A stretch of DNA of 64,000 bases from Salinivirgaceae bacterium (GCA_024405635.1 JAKSOL010000012.1:1-64000), one strand, 5' to 3'. Shown: positions 15,955-25,161, numbered from the stretch's first letter. Made by a program: numbers and translations. Notes: generated by a model from the letters alone, not told the origin.

Positions 15955-16310
15955 CATTCAGCAACGACAAACCAATATACCTGCAGATAGTTGACATAAT
16001 CTGCACGCGAATACTCTCGGGCGAGTACAAGCCCAACGAGCGCATTCCGGCGCTTAGGGAGTTTAGCGCGCAACTGGAGGTGAATATCAACACGGTGATT
16101 CGTTCGCTTGAATATCTGCAGCAAAACGAAATAATATACAACAAACGTGGATTAGGATTCTTTGTTTCCGACCATGCTTTGGATTCTATAAAGGCCGTTC
16201 GCCGCAAAACCTTCCTTGAAGAAACCATTCCCAATGTGATAAAAGAGATGCAAGTGCTCGGCATCACTTGGGACGAGGTGATGGCAATATCGGCCGATGA
16301 CGAAAAATAA
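15951..16310 (+). CDS. GntR-family regulator, YtrA-like
   Basis: A 119-residue protein starting at the ATG at 15951; the longer frame to 15786 merely overlaps the permease. It is a winged helix (PIYLQIVDIICTRILSGEY, then ALREFSAQLEVNINTVIRSL) with only a short C-terminal extension, which is the YtrA subfamily size and lacks a large ligand domain. It is translationally coupled to the permease through an ATGA overlap and ends the operon, followed by a terminator hairpin. It most likely autoregulates the operon by binding near 13660-13690; the four TRTAACACT repeats are the obvious candidate sites. Confidence 0.85.
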   Translation: MTFSNDKPIYLQIVDIICTRILSGEYKPNERIPALREFSAQLEVNINTVIRSLEYLQQNEIIYNKRGLGFFVSDHALDSIKAVRRKTFLEETIPNVIKEMQVLGITWDEVMAISADDEK

Positions 16311-16321
16311 ACATGATAATA

Positions 16322-16356
16322 AATAGGGCTACTCCTTAATTTGGGGTAGCCCTATT
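16322..16356. terminator. Terminator hairpin between convergent genes
   Basis: AATAGGGCTACTCC (16322-16335) pairs with GGGGTAGCCCTATT (16343-16356), a 14-bp stem with one G-U pair. It lies between the GntR gene and the convergent AspA-like gene. T-richness is better on the minus-strand side. Confidence 0.7.
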
Positions 16357-16422
16357 AGTTTGAGGTGAATAGAAAATCCTCTTTTAATCAATAGTCAAAC
16401 CGAAAAAAATATGGCATTCTAT

Positions 16423-17349
16423 TTAAAATGCAAGCAATTGGAAAAGCCTTGAGTGTTGATGAACCAAGGGCCTTAGGTGAGCAAAGAAAATCATACCGTC
16501 AACGGGCGATTCAATAGTTGAACGAGTCTCGCCAGTATAAGGGTCGATGATTTTGCCAAGCAAGTCGCCGCGCTTAACGGTGTCGCCAACATTGCAAGTT
16601 GAGTAAAACAACCCAGCTTGTTTTGAAGCAACGGTATGTAGCGATTTTTCGCTGAAAACGTGGCTCTTGTATCCTAAATGGCAAGGGTGCTTAATCAATC
16701 CCTTAGAGTCAAGAAAACGCAAAATCGAAATCCATGTCATTTTTGCCAAATTCTTGTCGATGGTGTCGGTTGAACCGCTGTATAGCGAAAAAGCCTTAGT
16801 TTCAAACACTTGCCAGTTATAGTTGAGCACGCAAGTGTCAAACGGCTTTGGGTCATAAACGTAAACGTAAGGCAAACCAAACGAGCAAGCATCGTCAATG
16901 TCCTGATAACCAGTATTCATAACACGCACATGAGGCACAAAGTTGCCATTTAGGTAGTACGATGCCAACTGAATTCCATACTCGTAGTCGCGTACAGCAT
17001 CAAAAATGGCAGATGCAATGCGTTGCGTGGTTTCTCCCTTGTCGTAGCCCGGAAACATTCGGTTTATGTCGGTGTTATCCATGGCCCAAAAGCGTTTCTG
17101 AATGTTCATTGAATAGTGGTTGGCCGAAGGAATAACTAGTATTCCGTGGCTGTCGGAAATCATTCCAGACTCCTCAAGGTGAATTAGGTTTTTTACAATT
17201 TGCGATGCTATGAAAAGTTGCTGAACCTCGTCGCCGCGGAGCGAGCCCACAATGGCCACTGTTTTTTCGCCGTTGCCAAAATAATATCCTGGAATAGTGA
17301 AATCGTCGCGAAAGGGCGATTTCATTGAGAATAGGCTTATCTGTTTCAT
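16423..17349 (-). CDS. AspA/AstE-family paralogue lacking zinc ligands (probable pseudoenzyme)
   Basis: A 308-residue member of the aspartoacylase/succinylglutamate desuccinylase family (M14-like fold), aligned to its upstream neighbour along its whole length, including the C-terminal beta-barrel-like domain (SPVDGMIFFAHLRP). The first zinc motif, HGDE in the neighbour, reads LRGDE here, and the second, DIHSSN, reads GIQLAS. Two of the three zinc-binding residues are thus His-to-Arg and His-to-Gln, so catalysis in the usual manner is unlikely. It may be a regulatory or structural partner of the active copy. It is the last gene of a five-gene operon, starting six bases after its paralogue. The frame is intact and conserved in length, arguing against simple decay. 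Confidence 0.8.
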   Translation of the reverse strand: MKQISLFSMKSPFRDDFTIPGYYFGNGEKTVAIVGSLRGDEVQQLFIASQIVKNLIHLEESGMISDSHGILVIPSANHYSMNIQKRFWAMDNTDINRMFPGYDKGETTQRIASAIFDAVRDYEYGIQLASYYLNGNFVPHVRVMNTGYQDIDDACSFGLPYVYVYDPKPFDTCVLNYNWQVFETKAFSLYSGSTDTIDKNLAKMTWISILRFLDSKGLIKHPCHLGYKSHVFSEKSLHTVASKQAGLFYSTCNVGDTVKRGDLLGKIIDPYTGETRSTIESPVDGMIFFAHLRPLVHQHSRLFQLLAF

Positions 17350-17355
17350 TTTTAG

Positions 17356-18279
17356 TTAGTTTGATTCGGTAAAAATTCGTGCAATGAGCGAGCCTTCGTA
17401 CACCACTGGGTAGCTTCTTATTGTAAACACTAGTCCATCAACTGGCGATTTAACTTCCTCTTGAATGGAGCCTTCAAGCGAACTGACTAGCAAGCAAATA
17501 GTGTCGCCTTTTTTTACGCGCGTACCATGTTTCACAGCACTTATTATGATGCCCGAGCGTGATGCATTTATAAACGAAACGTTTCCTGTTTTTGAGTCGA
17601 TTGGCGAGCTAACAGCATCGGGTTTGGTGCCAGTCCACACGTTCATGTGGCTCATTAGGTTTAAGATTCCGTCAACAAGTTGGTCTCCATATTCGCGGGT
17701 TATTTTCATACCGATGCCCATTTCAACCACCACGGTAGGCGTTCCAATTGAGTTGAGCGAGTGCGCTATTGTTGCTTCAAGTACGGTTGCCGCATCGTGG
17801 GTCCAAATAAAATCGAGATTGAGTTTGTCGGCCAACGGATAAAGCTTATCGGCATAAATGTTTGAAATGCGCGCTTGCGGCATCTCATAAAGGTAAATGT
17901 TTGACGAGTGAATGTCAATAACCAAGTCGGCTCCGCGAAGGTCTTCAACTACTTGATGCGCAACGTTTTCAATCATGTGACCGTTGGGCGAGCCGGGAAA
18001 TATCCGGTTCATGTCGAGGTCGAACGTTGGAATGCCGCGTGTTACGCTATCAACGCCAAGCGGGTTTATGGCCGGATAAACTTCAACTTGTCCGTGCAAC
18101 TCGTTGGGCTGAAGTTGAAGCCTGCGCAATAGTTCGTAGCAAACGTATTGCCCCTCAAGCTCGTCGCCGTGAATGCCGGTAACTATGCAAATGCGTTTGC
18201 CTCCGTTGCCTACAACGTTTTTCTTTATCAATAGTCGTTCGTAAACGGGCAAATCTTCTGATACTAAAGTCTTTATCAT
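17356..18279 (-). CDS. AspA/AstE-family zinc carboxypeptidase-like deacylase
   Basis: A 307-residue protein with the family's zinc site: HGDE in IVTGIHGDELEGQ supplies His and Glu, and DIHSSN supplies the second His. A C-terminal small beta domain (KSPVDGLVFTIRSYPVV) follows. Family members hydrolyse N-acyl or peptide-like amide bonds on amino acids. It lies downstream of ATP-grasp, alpha-E and transglutaminase genes and directly upstream of an apparently inactive paralogue, with six-base gaps throughout. That context suggests trimming or recycling of an amide-linked modification made by the ATP-grasp enzyme; the substrate is unknown. Confidence 0.85.
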   Translation of the reverse strand: MIKTLVSEDLPVYERLLIKKNVVGNGGKRICIVTGIHGDELEGQYVCYELLRRLQLQPNELHGQVEVYPAINPLGVDSVTRGIPTFDLDMNRIFPGSPNGHMIENVAHQVVEDLRGADLVIDIHSSNIYLYEMPQARISNIYADKLYPLADKLNLDFIWTHDAATVLEATIAHSLNSIGTPTVVVEMGIGMKITREYGDQLVDGILNLMSHMNVWTGTKPDAVSSPIDSKTGNVSFINASRSGIIISAVKHGTRVKKGDTICLLVSSLEGSIQEEVKSPVDGLVFTIRSYPVVYEGSLIARIFTESN

Positions 18280-18285
18280 TGTCTG

Positions 18286-19080
18286 TTAATCTTTTATATA
18301 ATGGGGTAGTCGTCTAATTTGTTCAACCAAAAGGCTCACTTTTACCGTTTGTTGTACAATTCCGTTAAAGTGTCCGCGGTTGATTGAGCAGTCGTTAAAA
18401 TCGCGACCATGAGCAATTTTTATATATGAGTCGTCAACGCAACGGTTGTTGGTTGGGTCAAAAGCGCGCCAAGTTCCGTTGTCGAAGTATTCAATCCACG
18501 CGTGAGTTGCGCCTTCGCCTATCATAAATCCGTTTACATATCGGGCTGCAATGCCAGCTTTGCGACACATGGCAATGGCAATGTGTGCGTAATCTTGACA
18601 AACTCCTTCGCCTAAACCAAATGCCTCGGCGGCGGTGGTGGCAACGTTGGTTGTGCCGCTGCGATAGGCAAAAGTTTGTGCAAGTTGGTTCGACATTTCC
18701 GCAATCCAAGCTTTTGTGTCTGATGCCGATGTGCTGATGCCCGCAATGGTGTTGCAAATTTTGTCCGATGGCATTGTTAACGCCGACGGGTGCCTAAAAA
18801 TTGGGTCCAACTCTTCGTGTGTCTCGTGTCGTCCAACGTCAACAATTCCCTTCGATTCGAACATAAAAGCATCGTGAAAATCGGCCACGTAGCCAGTTTG
18901 CACAACGCTTCCAAACGAGTCGGTGCTTTTACCAATCTGGCAGTTGGGAATAACGGTGGTCGATTCGTTGATTATGCGCTGAAACGGGCACGAGTAAGGC
19001 ACGCATCGCAGCATAAACGTATGCGAACTAACTGGTTGCGAGAACGTTAGTAAGGTTCGATATGCGTATTTCAGCAACAT
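18286..19080 (-). CDS. Transglutaminase-like cysteine protease
   Basis: A 264-residue protein with an N-terminal beta region (the domain usually found with these bacterial transglutaminases) and a core with the triad in order: Cys in EGVCQDYAHIA, His in ATHAWIEYF and Asp in WRAFDPTNNR. Enzymes of this group sit in conserved operons with circularly permuted ATP-grasp and alpha-E proteins, where they are thought to cleave or transfer peptide amide bonds. It lies in the middle of the operon with six-base gaps on both sides. No signal peptide is apparent, so the action is probably cytosolic. Confidence 0.88.
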   Translation of the reverse strand: MLLKYAYRTLLTFSQPVSSHTFMLRCVPYSCPFQRIINESTTVIPNCQIGKSTDSFGSVVQTGYVADFHDAFMFESKGIVDVGRHETHEELDPIFRHPSALTMPSDKICNTIAGISTSASDTKAWIAEMSNQLAQTFAYRSGTTNVATTAAEAFGLGEGVCQDYAHIAIAMCRKAGIAARYVNGFMIGEGATHAWIEYFDNGTWRAFDPTNNRCVDDSYIKIAHGRDFNDCSINRGHFNGIVQQTVKVSLLVEQIRRLPHYIKD

Positions 19081-19086
19081 TTGTGG

Positions 19087-19776
19087 TTATGCGGCAAATA
19101 GGCTGTTTACTACCGATAGTGTTTCTATTGAGTTGAATCCGGGTAACCCAATTCTCTGTTTTAGATTCGCAAAATCGGTGGTGTTATAAAAGTCGCTAGC
19201 AAAGGTTTCAACACGCTCAAGTCGAGTCATTATGTCCTCAATTCTCGATGTTTCGTAGTTAAATCGGATAAACAAATCGAGTTTTTCAATAAACCGACCA
19301 GTCTCAATAATGTCGCGAACTTTTGAGTTATAGATGCGGTCTTCAATTGCGCCCCAAAACGAGTACATAATGTCGGTAACATATTGTAACTCATATAGTT
19401 TTAGTCCATTCTTTTCGGCTTTTTTCATAAAGTTGATGGCCAATTCAATGTACTGTAGGCTTTCGCTTTTCAGCTCTTCGCGTAGTAAAATGGCGTTGTC
19501 TTTCACTCTTTCGAGCATGTTTATTACTGATACTGAACTGGTTGTGTCGTATAGGTACTTGTTTACGAACTCGCGCGAATTGGCATAGTTGCAGTCAATG
19601 CCCATTTTGTTGCAAAATTCAATGTGAGCCACTGAATTTTCGTTGTCAATAATCTCATCGTAGTACTTGCGCAAAATGTGTAGGGCAGTGCAAACACGCT
19701 CTGAGTAGCGACCCAGCCAATAAAGGCGGTTTGCCTTGGCGGGTGAAATTGCCGAAAGAAACATTTTTGTTGTCAT
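19087..19776 (-). CDS. Alpha-E domain protein (DUF403)
   Basis: A 229-residue all-helical protein. The N-terminal ISPAKANRLYWLGRYSERV matches the alpha-E (DUF403) signature NLYWLGRYLERAE. At 229 residues it is shorter than the usual size of about 310, but the start and end look natural and no frameshift is evident. The family has no known catalytic activity; it is always found next to circularly permuted ATP-grasp and transglutaminase genes, as here, and is presumed to be a partner subunit in the same peptide-modification pathway. Confidence 0.85.
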   Translation of the reverse strand: MTTKMFLSAISPAKANRLYWLGRYSERVCTALHILRKYYDEIIDNENSVAHIEFCNKMGIDCNYANSREFVNKYLYDTTSSVSVINMLERVKDNAILLREELKSESLQYIELAINFMKKAEKNGLKLYELQYVTDIMYSFWGAIEDRIYNSKVRDIIETGRFIEKLDLFIRFNYETSRIEDIMTRLERVETFASDFYNTTDFANLKQRIGLPGFNSIETLSVVNSLFAA

Positions 19777-19813
19777 ATAGCTATTTATTTGTGTGTTAAT
19801 AATTTACAGTGTT

Positions 19814-21133
19814 TTATTCCGAAAGGACCCAAGTGTCTTTAAATCCGCCACCTTGCGACGAGTTGACTACAAACGATTTTGGGTCGCGAGTAAAGCGTGT
19901 CAGTCCGCTTGGCCAAACTTTGGTTTCCTTGCCCGAAATAACAAAGGCTCGCAAGTCGGCTTTGCGCATCACTCGTTGGTCTCCGTCCATTATTTCAAGG
20001 TCAATAAAGTCAATCACCTCTTGAGCTATCCAACGGCGCGGTTGAGTGCGTACAAGTTCGCGTACTTCTTCAAGTCGAGTTTCGTCCATATCGCGACCAA
20101 ACATCACGCCGTAACCGCCAGCTTCGGATACATCTTTAATCACCAGTTTTGGCAGGTTTTCAAGCACATATTTCTTATCGCTGTCGAAAAATGGAAGATA
20201 AGTAGGCGCGTTTTTCAAAATCGGTTTTTCGTGTAGGTAGTACTCCACCATTTTAGGCACAAAATAGTATATGCCTTTGTCGTCGGCCACACCGTTGCCA
20301 AAGGCGTTTATAATGGCCACATTGCCCTTAGTGTAAGCGCGAAACAAGTTTGGAACGCCCAACAGCGAACTTTTTTCAAAAGTCATAGGGTCAAGATATT
20401 CGTCCGACAAACGGCGATAAATGGCGCCCACACGTTCGCGCTCGTTAAACAAGCCTTTGTAGTAAACTTTGTCGTCGTCAACAAATAGGTCGTCGGGGAA
20501 AGCCAGAACCACGCCAGCCTTTTCGGCCAAGTACGAATGCTCAAAAAAAGCAGAATTATAGCGGCCAGGAGTTAGAATAACTTCCAATCCGCCATCAACG
20601 TTCACGTTGTCCATCATTTCGCGAATCATTTTTGCGTAGTCGCGGTTGTCAAAAATTGGAGCGCCGTCAAATGTTTCGGGCGACGATTTGCGAGTTAATT
20701 GTCTGGCAATCATCGGATAAGAAGCGCCTGATGGAATGCGCAAATTATCTTCAAGAACGTACCAAGTGCCGTCTTTTGCCTGAACAAGGTCAATGCCCGA
20801 AATGTGCGAGTAGATGCCCATTGGTGGCATAACACCTTCGCATTCAGGTAAGTAGCCCTTTGATGAATATACAAAATCCTCGGGCACAATGCCGTCTTTA
20901 ACAATCTGTTTTTGGCTATAGATGTCGCGCAAAAAGGCATTTAGCGCATCAACACGCTGCCTTAGTCCAGCTTCCAGTTCTTTCCAGTCGGAGTTTGAAA
21001 TGATGCGTGGAATGGCATCAAACGGGAATAATTGTTCACGAAATTCGCCGTTCTTGTAAATGCCAAATCGAACTCCGTAGCGTTCCATCCACTTGTTTAC
21101 CGCCTCTTTCTGATTTAATAGTCTTGCGAACAT
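19814..21133 (-). CDS. Circularly permuted ATP-grasp type 2 protein (DUF404/DUF407)
   Basis: A 439-residue protein with the hallmarks of this family: YVLEDNLRIPSGASYP, TPGRYNSAFFEH, NAFGNGVADDK, LPKLVIKDVSEAGGYGV and the C-terminal SSQGGGFKDTWVL. ATP-grasp ligases of this group are predicted to join amino acids or peptides through amide bonds; the product is unknown. It heads a five-gene minus-strand operon (alpha-E, transglutaminase, two AspA-like proteins) and has a good promoter just upstream. Its start overlaps nothing. The length agrees with the lower end of the family. Confidence 0.9.
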   Translation of the reverse strand: MFARLLNQKEAVNKWMERYGVRFGIYKNGEFREQLFPFDAIPRIISNSDWKELEAGLRQRVDALNAFLRDIYSQKQIVKDGIVPEDFVYSSKGYLPECEGVMPPMGIYSHISGIDLVQAKDGTWYVLEDNLRIPSGASYPMIARQLTRKSSPETFDGAPIFDNRDYAKMIREMMDNVNVDGGLEVILTPGRYNSAFFEHSYLAEKAGVVLAFPDDLFVDDDKVYYKGLFNERERVGAIYRRLSDEYLDPMTFEKSSLLGVPNLFRAYTKGNVAIINAFGNGVADDKGIYYFVPKMVEYYLHEKPILKNAPTYLPFFDSDKKYVLENLPKLVIKDVSEAGGYGVMFGRDMDETRLEEVRELVRTQPRRWIAQEVIDFIDLEIMDGDQRVMRKADLRAFVISGKETKVWPSGLTRFTRDPKSFVVNSSQGGGFKDTWVLSE

Positions 21134-21449
21134 CTTTTTAATTTTTTAGTTGTTTTTGTTTCATATCGAAAGTATAATAATTGATTTGCTTTCAAATTCG
21201 TTGCAAAATTACGCATATACTTATAAAGTGCAATTTTAGCAAGCTACTATTTACAAGATAAAGGGGAGTTTTAGTAAAAGACGTATATAATTAGCCATTG
21301 TGTGCTATTTGTAAGTCAATTAGATTAGTTGCCAGTAGTTGAAAAACAATCATTATGGAGGTTTCCGTATTCAGTTAAATACAACCAAGCATTGCAACAG
21401 CCTAATTGAACTTTTTGATAATTTTGCGCACCCAAAAATTCGAAGATAA
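21134..21449. other. 316-bp divergent intergenic region
   Basis: There is no gene. It contains the ATP-grasp operon promoter on the minus strand and, for tsaB, a -7-like box (TAATTTTG, 21419-21426) without a convincing -33 element. Confidence 0.65.
21204..21233 (-). promoter_or_regulatory. Promoter of the ATP-grasp operon
   Basis: Read on the minus strand, TTG (21233-21231), a 19-base spacer and TAATTTTG (21211-21204) fit the Bacteroidota consensus. Transcription would begin near 21197, about 64 bases before the start codon. Confidence 0.65.
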
Positions 21450-22139
21450 ATGGCACTAATTCTATCGTTTGAGACTTCAACAACCGTTTGCTCGGTAGCT
21501 TTGTCGCGCAACGGAGTGATTGTTGATTCGCAAGAGAGTTTTGAAACCAAATCGCATGCATCGTTGCTTACGGTGTTTGCTCAAGATATTTTACAGCGCA
21601 ATAGTATCTCGGCTCAAGAGCTTGATGCTGTGGCAGTTAGTCAAGGTCCGGGTTCATACACAGGCTTGCGAATTGGAGTTTCGGCTGCAAAAGGTTTGTG
21701 CTACTCGCTTGGCAAAAAGTTGTTGGCTGTCGATACCTTAAAAGCTATGGCACTTATGGCCGCCGACAAGGTTGAGGCGAAGCCCGATGTGTTTTGCGCC
21801 ATGATTGATGCTCGCCGAATGGAGGTTTACTGCGCCATGTTTGACCAACAACTAAACCGCATAAGCAACACTGAGGCTGTGGTGGTTGACGAAAATAGTT
21901 TTGCCGCCACGTTAAGCGGTAAAAAAGTGGCGTTTTTTGGCGACGGAGCAGCCAAATGTATGCCAGTAATCAATTCTCAAAATGCTGTATTAGTTGATGG
22001 TGTTTACCCTTCGGCTCGATACATGGCAGTGCTGGCCGAACAAAGTTTTGCCGCAGGCGATTTTAAGGATGTTGCTTATTTTGAGCCATTCTATCTTAAA
22101 GATTTTGTTGCTACAAAGCCAAAAAACAAAGTTCTGTGA
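21450..22139 (+). CDS. tsaB: tRNA threonylcarbamoyladenosine biosynthesis protein TsaB
   Basis: The 229-residue protein carries the ASKHA-type N-terminus ILSFETSTTVCSVAL and the diagnostic SQGPGSYTGLRIGVSAAKGL of TsaB (YeaZ). TsaB is the non-catalytic partner of TsaD in making t6A at position 37 of ANN-decoding tRNAs in the cytosol. The gene starts a short run with two DUF4421 genes; the first of these begins at GTG (22136), overlapping the tsaB stop. Confidence 0.93.
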   Translation: MALILSFETSTTVCSVALSRNGVIVDSQESFETKSHASLLTVFAQDILQRNSISAQELDAVAVSQGPGSYTGLRIGVSAAKGLCYSLGKKLLAVDTLKAMALMAADKVEAKPDVFCAMIDARRMEVYCAMFDQQLNRISNTEAVVVDENSFAATLSGKKVAFFGDGAAKCMPVINSQNAVLVDGVYPSARYMAVLAEQSFAAGDFKDVAYFEPFYLKDFVATKPKNKVL

Positions 22140-23200
22140 AATTACGCTTTGGCATCATTTGCATATTGCTGGCTATCAGCATAAACTGTTTGGCCGATAA
22201 CAATAGTTGGTTTCAGCGCAATTTTCGCCAAACTGCCGACACTAATTTTATTGTCGATTTGCACAAAACACTTGGCTTAAAGGCGTTCTTTTCAAACAAA
22301 TACTCAAACTTTACCATTCGTAATTTGCAGAACCATAATTCGTTAAATTACGAATCGACAGCAAATCGCGCCATTAATGTTGGTTTTATTTACAAGTGGA
22401 TTGATCTTAATGCAGGTTATAGTTACAACTTTTTGAATAAGCAAAACGACCTTAAAAGCAACAGTAAACAGTTTGATGTACAAGCAAAAATGTTTCTGCG
22501 GTCAACATCGTGGTGGTTGTTTGTAAATGCCTACAAAGGTTATGACCTTTCCAATGCTGGTAAAGTGCTAAGCGACTACAAACCAGGAACTTATTATTCG
22601 CGCAACGACATTAGAGCCTTCTCAATGCGTGGTGCAGTAAACTATTTTTTCAATTACACACAATACTCAAACCGAGCAACTCAAGGCAACGGCGCACGCC
22701 AGCAAAAGTCGGCAGGGTCGGCGGTTGCGGGCATACAATTTATTTTTAATTCGGTTGTGGCCGACTCGTCGTTTGTTCCTACTAACCTAAACAACAACAG
22801 CATTTTTGCCTACAATTTTGACGACATTGAATACTTTTCAGTGGGTGCAAATATTGGTTACACCTACACATTTGTTTATAAGCACAATTGGGTTGCAAGT
22901 TCAATGATTGTGGGAGGAATAAGCTACGGAAATAAAAAACAATACGCTAACAATCAGATAAATACCGACACCGATAACGCATTTAATCTTTTTCTGCAAG
23001 GTGAATTAAGTGCTGGATATTGTTGCAACCGTTTCAATGTTATGTTGCGTCACACTTTTCAGTCAACTCAAACTCCAGTTGGCGACCGATGGAACAACGT
23101 TGTGCTACTAAACGGCAACACTCAACTGTTGTTCATCTATAGGCTGAATTTGAAACGAGACTTGAAATTTATTCCATACCCACATTTGGCCGACTGGTAA
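22136..23200 (+). CDS. DUF4421 outer-membrane protein
   Basis: A 354-residue protein with a signal peptide (residues 1-20, ending NCLA), the DTNFIVDLHKTLGLKAFFSN entry of DUF4421, then barrel-like strands (VGFIYKWIDLNAGYSYNFLN; VGANIGYTYTFVY). DUF4421 proteins are Bacteroidota-specific and uncharacterised, probably outer-membrane barrels. The GTG start overlaps the tsaB stop by 4 bases. A paralogue follows directly, sharing the ADSS.VP..N segment and general layout; sequence identity is low, so the duplication is old. Confidence 0.75.
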   Translation: MKLRFGIICILLAISINCLADNNSWFQRNFRQTADTNFIVDLHKTLGLKAFFSNKYSNFTIRNLQNHNSLNYESTANRAINVGFIYKWIDLNAGYSYNFLNKQNDLKSNSKQFDVQAKMFLRSTSWWLFVNAYKGYDLSNAGKVLSDYKPGTYYSRNDIRAFSMRGAVNYFFNYTQYSNRATQGNGARQQKSAGSAVAGIQFIFNSVVADSSFVPTNLNNNSIFAYNFDDIEYFSVGANIGYTYTFVYKHNWVASSMIVGGISYGNKKQYANNQINTDTDNAFNLFLQGELSAGYCCNRFNVMLRHTFQSTQTPVGDRWNNVVLLNGNTQLLFIYRLNLKRDLKFIPYPHLADW

Positions 23201-23203
23201 CCA

Positions 23204-24334
23204 ATGAAAAGCAAAGCAATAATATTGATAATTGTGCTTTTGCTTGCAGTGCAAGTTAAGGCAGAGTGGCTGGCAAAAAGTCAACCAATGCTTTATGAAC
23301 AACCAACCAGCAATGCTTTTTTGCAACAAATCAGCAAACCATTTATTAGGATTGCCGACACCAATTATGTTACCGATCTTACCAGTACATTCATCATTCG
23401 AGGGCTAAATAGTTTCAAAACATGTGGTTTTAACATCGAAGACAAACAAAGCCTATTGGCCTTGCGATACCGAAGCGACACAATTGCATCAATAGGCGCG
23501 GGCATAAACTACAAGTGGCTCAGTTTTGGACTGCAATTAAGCACTGGACGTCGTGCAAAGCATGTAATAGGCCGACAAAACCACATTAACATTCAAATTT
23601 TGCAGCCAACGTTTAATATTAAAACCGATATCAGCGAGTACAATGGTTTGTTCGTTTACAACAAAGACTCAATTATTTGTGGCCTGCCACGCAACGATTA
23701 TTATATACGCAACGATTTGAAATACATAAAGTTGCGCATACAAGCCGATTATGTTATAAATCATAATAAATATAGTGCGGCGGCTGCAACTGGGTTAAAT
23801 ACCATTCAGAAGAAAACTGTAGGTTCGTTTCTTTTGGGGGCCGAGTGGGAGGCAAATATCATTATGGCCGACTCGTCGTTAGTGCCAAGCAATGTAAACG
23901 ATTCGTTATTTGCCTACAAAAGCAACATAAACGGCATAAGTAATATAACATTCGGAGTAACAACAGGATATGCAATGAATGTGGTGCTACCTAAAGGTTT
24001 TTTTGTACATGGCACTTATGTTGTGGGCGTAGGCACCGACCGAAAAACCATTCGCGACCAAACGGCCGATGATTTGCGTTACCGTTCGTTAGCTTCAATG
24101 TTTAGGGCTGAGATAGCTACCGGCTATAACTGCCGTAGATTTTACGCAGGAGCTTGGATAAACTATTCGGTAAACCGGTCGAAAATAGGATCAACAGCTG
24201 CCAATATCTACACCGAAAGCCTTGCTATTCGTATAGTTTTTGCCTACCGCATATTTTTAAAGAAAGATTATCCACTCAACATTGGTGGAATGCGCGATAT
24301 GGTTAACGATTTGCGGCAACGCAACTGGAATTAG
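23204..24334 (+). CDS. DUF4421 outer-membrane protein, tandem paralogue
   Basis: A 376-residue protein starting three bases after the first DUF4421 gene. It has a signal peptide (MKSKAIILIIVLLLAVQVKA), the family entry DTNYVTDLTSTFIIRGLN, and matching landmarks (IGAGINYKWLSFGLQLS; ADSSLVPSNVND). Together they form a tandem pair that may build related surface barrels. Function unknown. Confidence 0.75.
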   Translation: MKSKAIILIIVLLLAVQVKAEWLAKSQPMLYEQPTSNAFLQQISKPFIRIADTNYVTDLTSTFIIRGLNSFKTCGFNIEDKQSLLALRYRSDTIASIGAGINYKWLSFGLQLSTGRRAKHVIGRQNHINIQILQPTFNIKTDISEYNGLFVYNKDSIICGLPRNDYYIRNDLKYIKLRIQADYVINHNKYSAAAATGLNTIQKKTVGSFLLGAEWEANIIMADSSLVPSNVNDSLFAYKSNINGISNITFGVTTGYAMNVVLPKGFFVHGTYVVGVGTDRKTIRDQTADDLRYRSLASMFRAEIATGYNCRRFYAGAWINYSVNRSKIGSTAANIYTESLAIRIVFAYRIFLKKDYPLNIGGMRDMVNDLRQRNWN

Positions 24335-24388
24335 TAAATGGCACTTTAACAAAAAGTGCTACTTTTGCCGCCTATTAAAAGAACAAGA

Positions 24389-25021
24389 ATGCCAAGCATT
24401 GAGTTTTTTTTGAAAGGAATACTAGTAGGACTGTTAGTCTCGGCACCAATGGGCCCCATTGGAGTTCTTTGTGTGCAAAAAACTCTAAACAAAGGCCGTT
24501 TCCTTGGTTTCTTCTCGGGACTTGGCGCCGCAACAGCCGACACTTCGTATGCTGTTCTTGCAGCATTTGGCATCTCGTACATTACTTCGTTTCTTGAAGA
24601 ATACCGCGTTGTGATGCAAATTATAGGTATAGCGGTACTTATTTTTCTTGGAGTAAAAATGTTGGTCCGCACTCAAGAAAAACAATTCCGATATTACCGC
24701 AGTGGGTCGCACAAAAGCAATGCAATAACCGATTTTATTTCGGTTTTTTTTCTAACCATTTCCAATCCTCTTACCATCATATTCTTTGGAGCCGCATTCT
24801 CAATGCTTGGTTTGTTGTCCGATAAAGTGGGAGGTAACTTGTCGTTAGTGTCGGGAATTTTTTCAGGCGCCGTGTTGTGGTGGTTTGCATTAACATATTC
24901 GGTTGATGCGTTCCGAAAAAAATTCAGTCTGCGTAGCATATTAATGCTAAACCGTATTAGCGGAGCGTTAATCATTATATTGTCAATAGCATTAGCTATC
25001 AAGTTTTTTCTGTTCAATTAG
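24389..25021 (+). CDS. LysE/RhtB-family exporter
   Basis: The ATG at 24389 is preferred over the upstream TTG at 24356 because it directly opens the family's N-terminus. The 210-residue membrane protein has six hydrophobic segments and the signature APMGPIGVLCVQKTL near residue 20, typical of LysE/RhtB amino-acid exporters. The specific substrate is unknown. A -7-like box (TACTTTTG, 24360-24367) lies 22 bases upstream; no good -33 element is seen. Confidence 0.85.
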   Translation: MPSIEFFLKGILVGLLVSAPMGPIGVLCVQKTLNKGRFLGFFSGLGAATADTSYAVLAAFGISYITSFLEEYRVVMQIIGIAVLIFLGVKMLVRTQEKQFRYYRSGSHKSNAITDFISVFFLTISNPLTIIFFGAAFSMLGLLSDKVGGNLSLVSGIFSGAVLWWFALTYSVDAFRKKFSLRSILMLNRISGALIIILSIALAIKFFLFN

Positions 25022-25161
25022 TTGAGCAGATAATGCACAATAATTGATATAAATAGTTAAAAATAAGTCTATTGGCGCAGTCGTTATTATACAACGACAT
25101 TTAATAGCCAATTACTCAAACAATAAAATTGATATATTCGCAACTCACATTTATTACAGCG

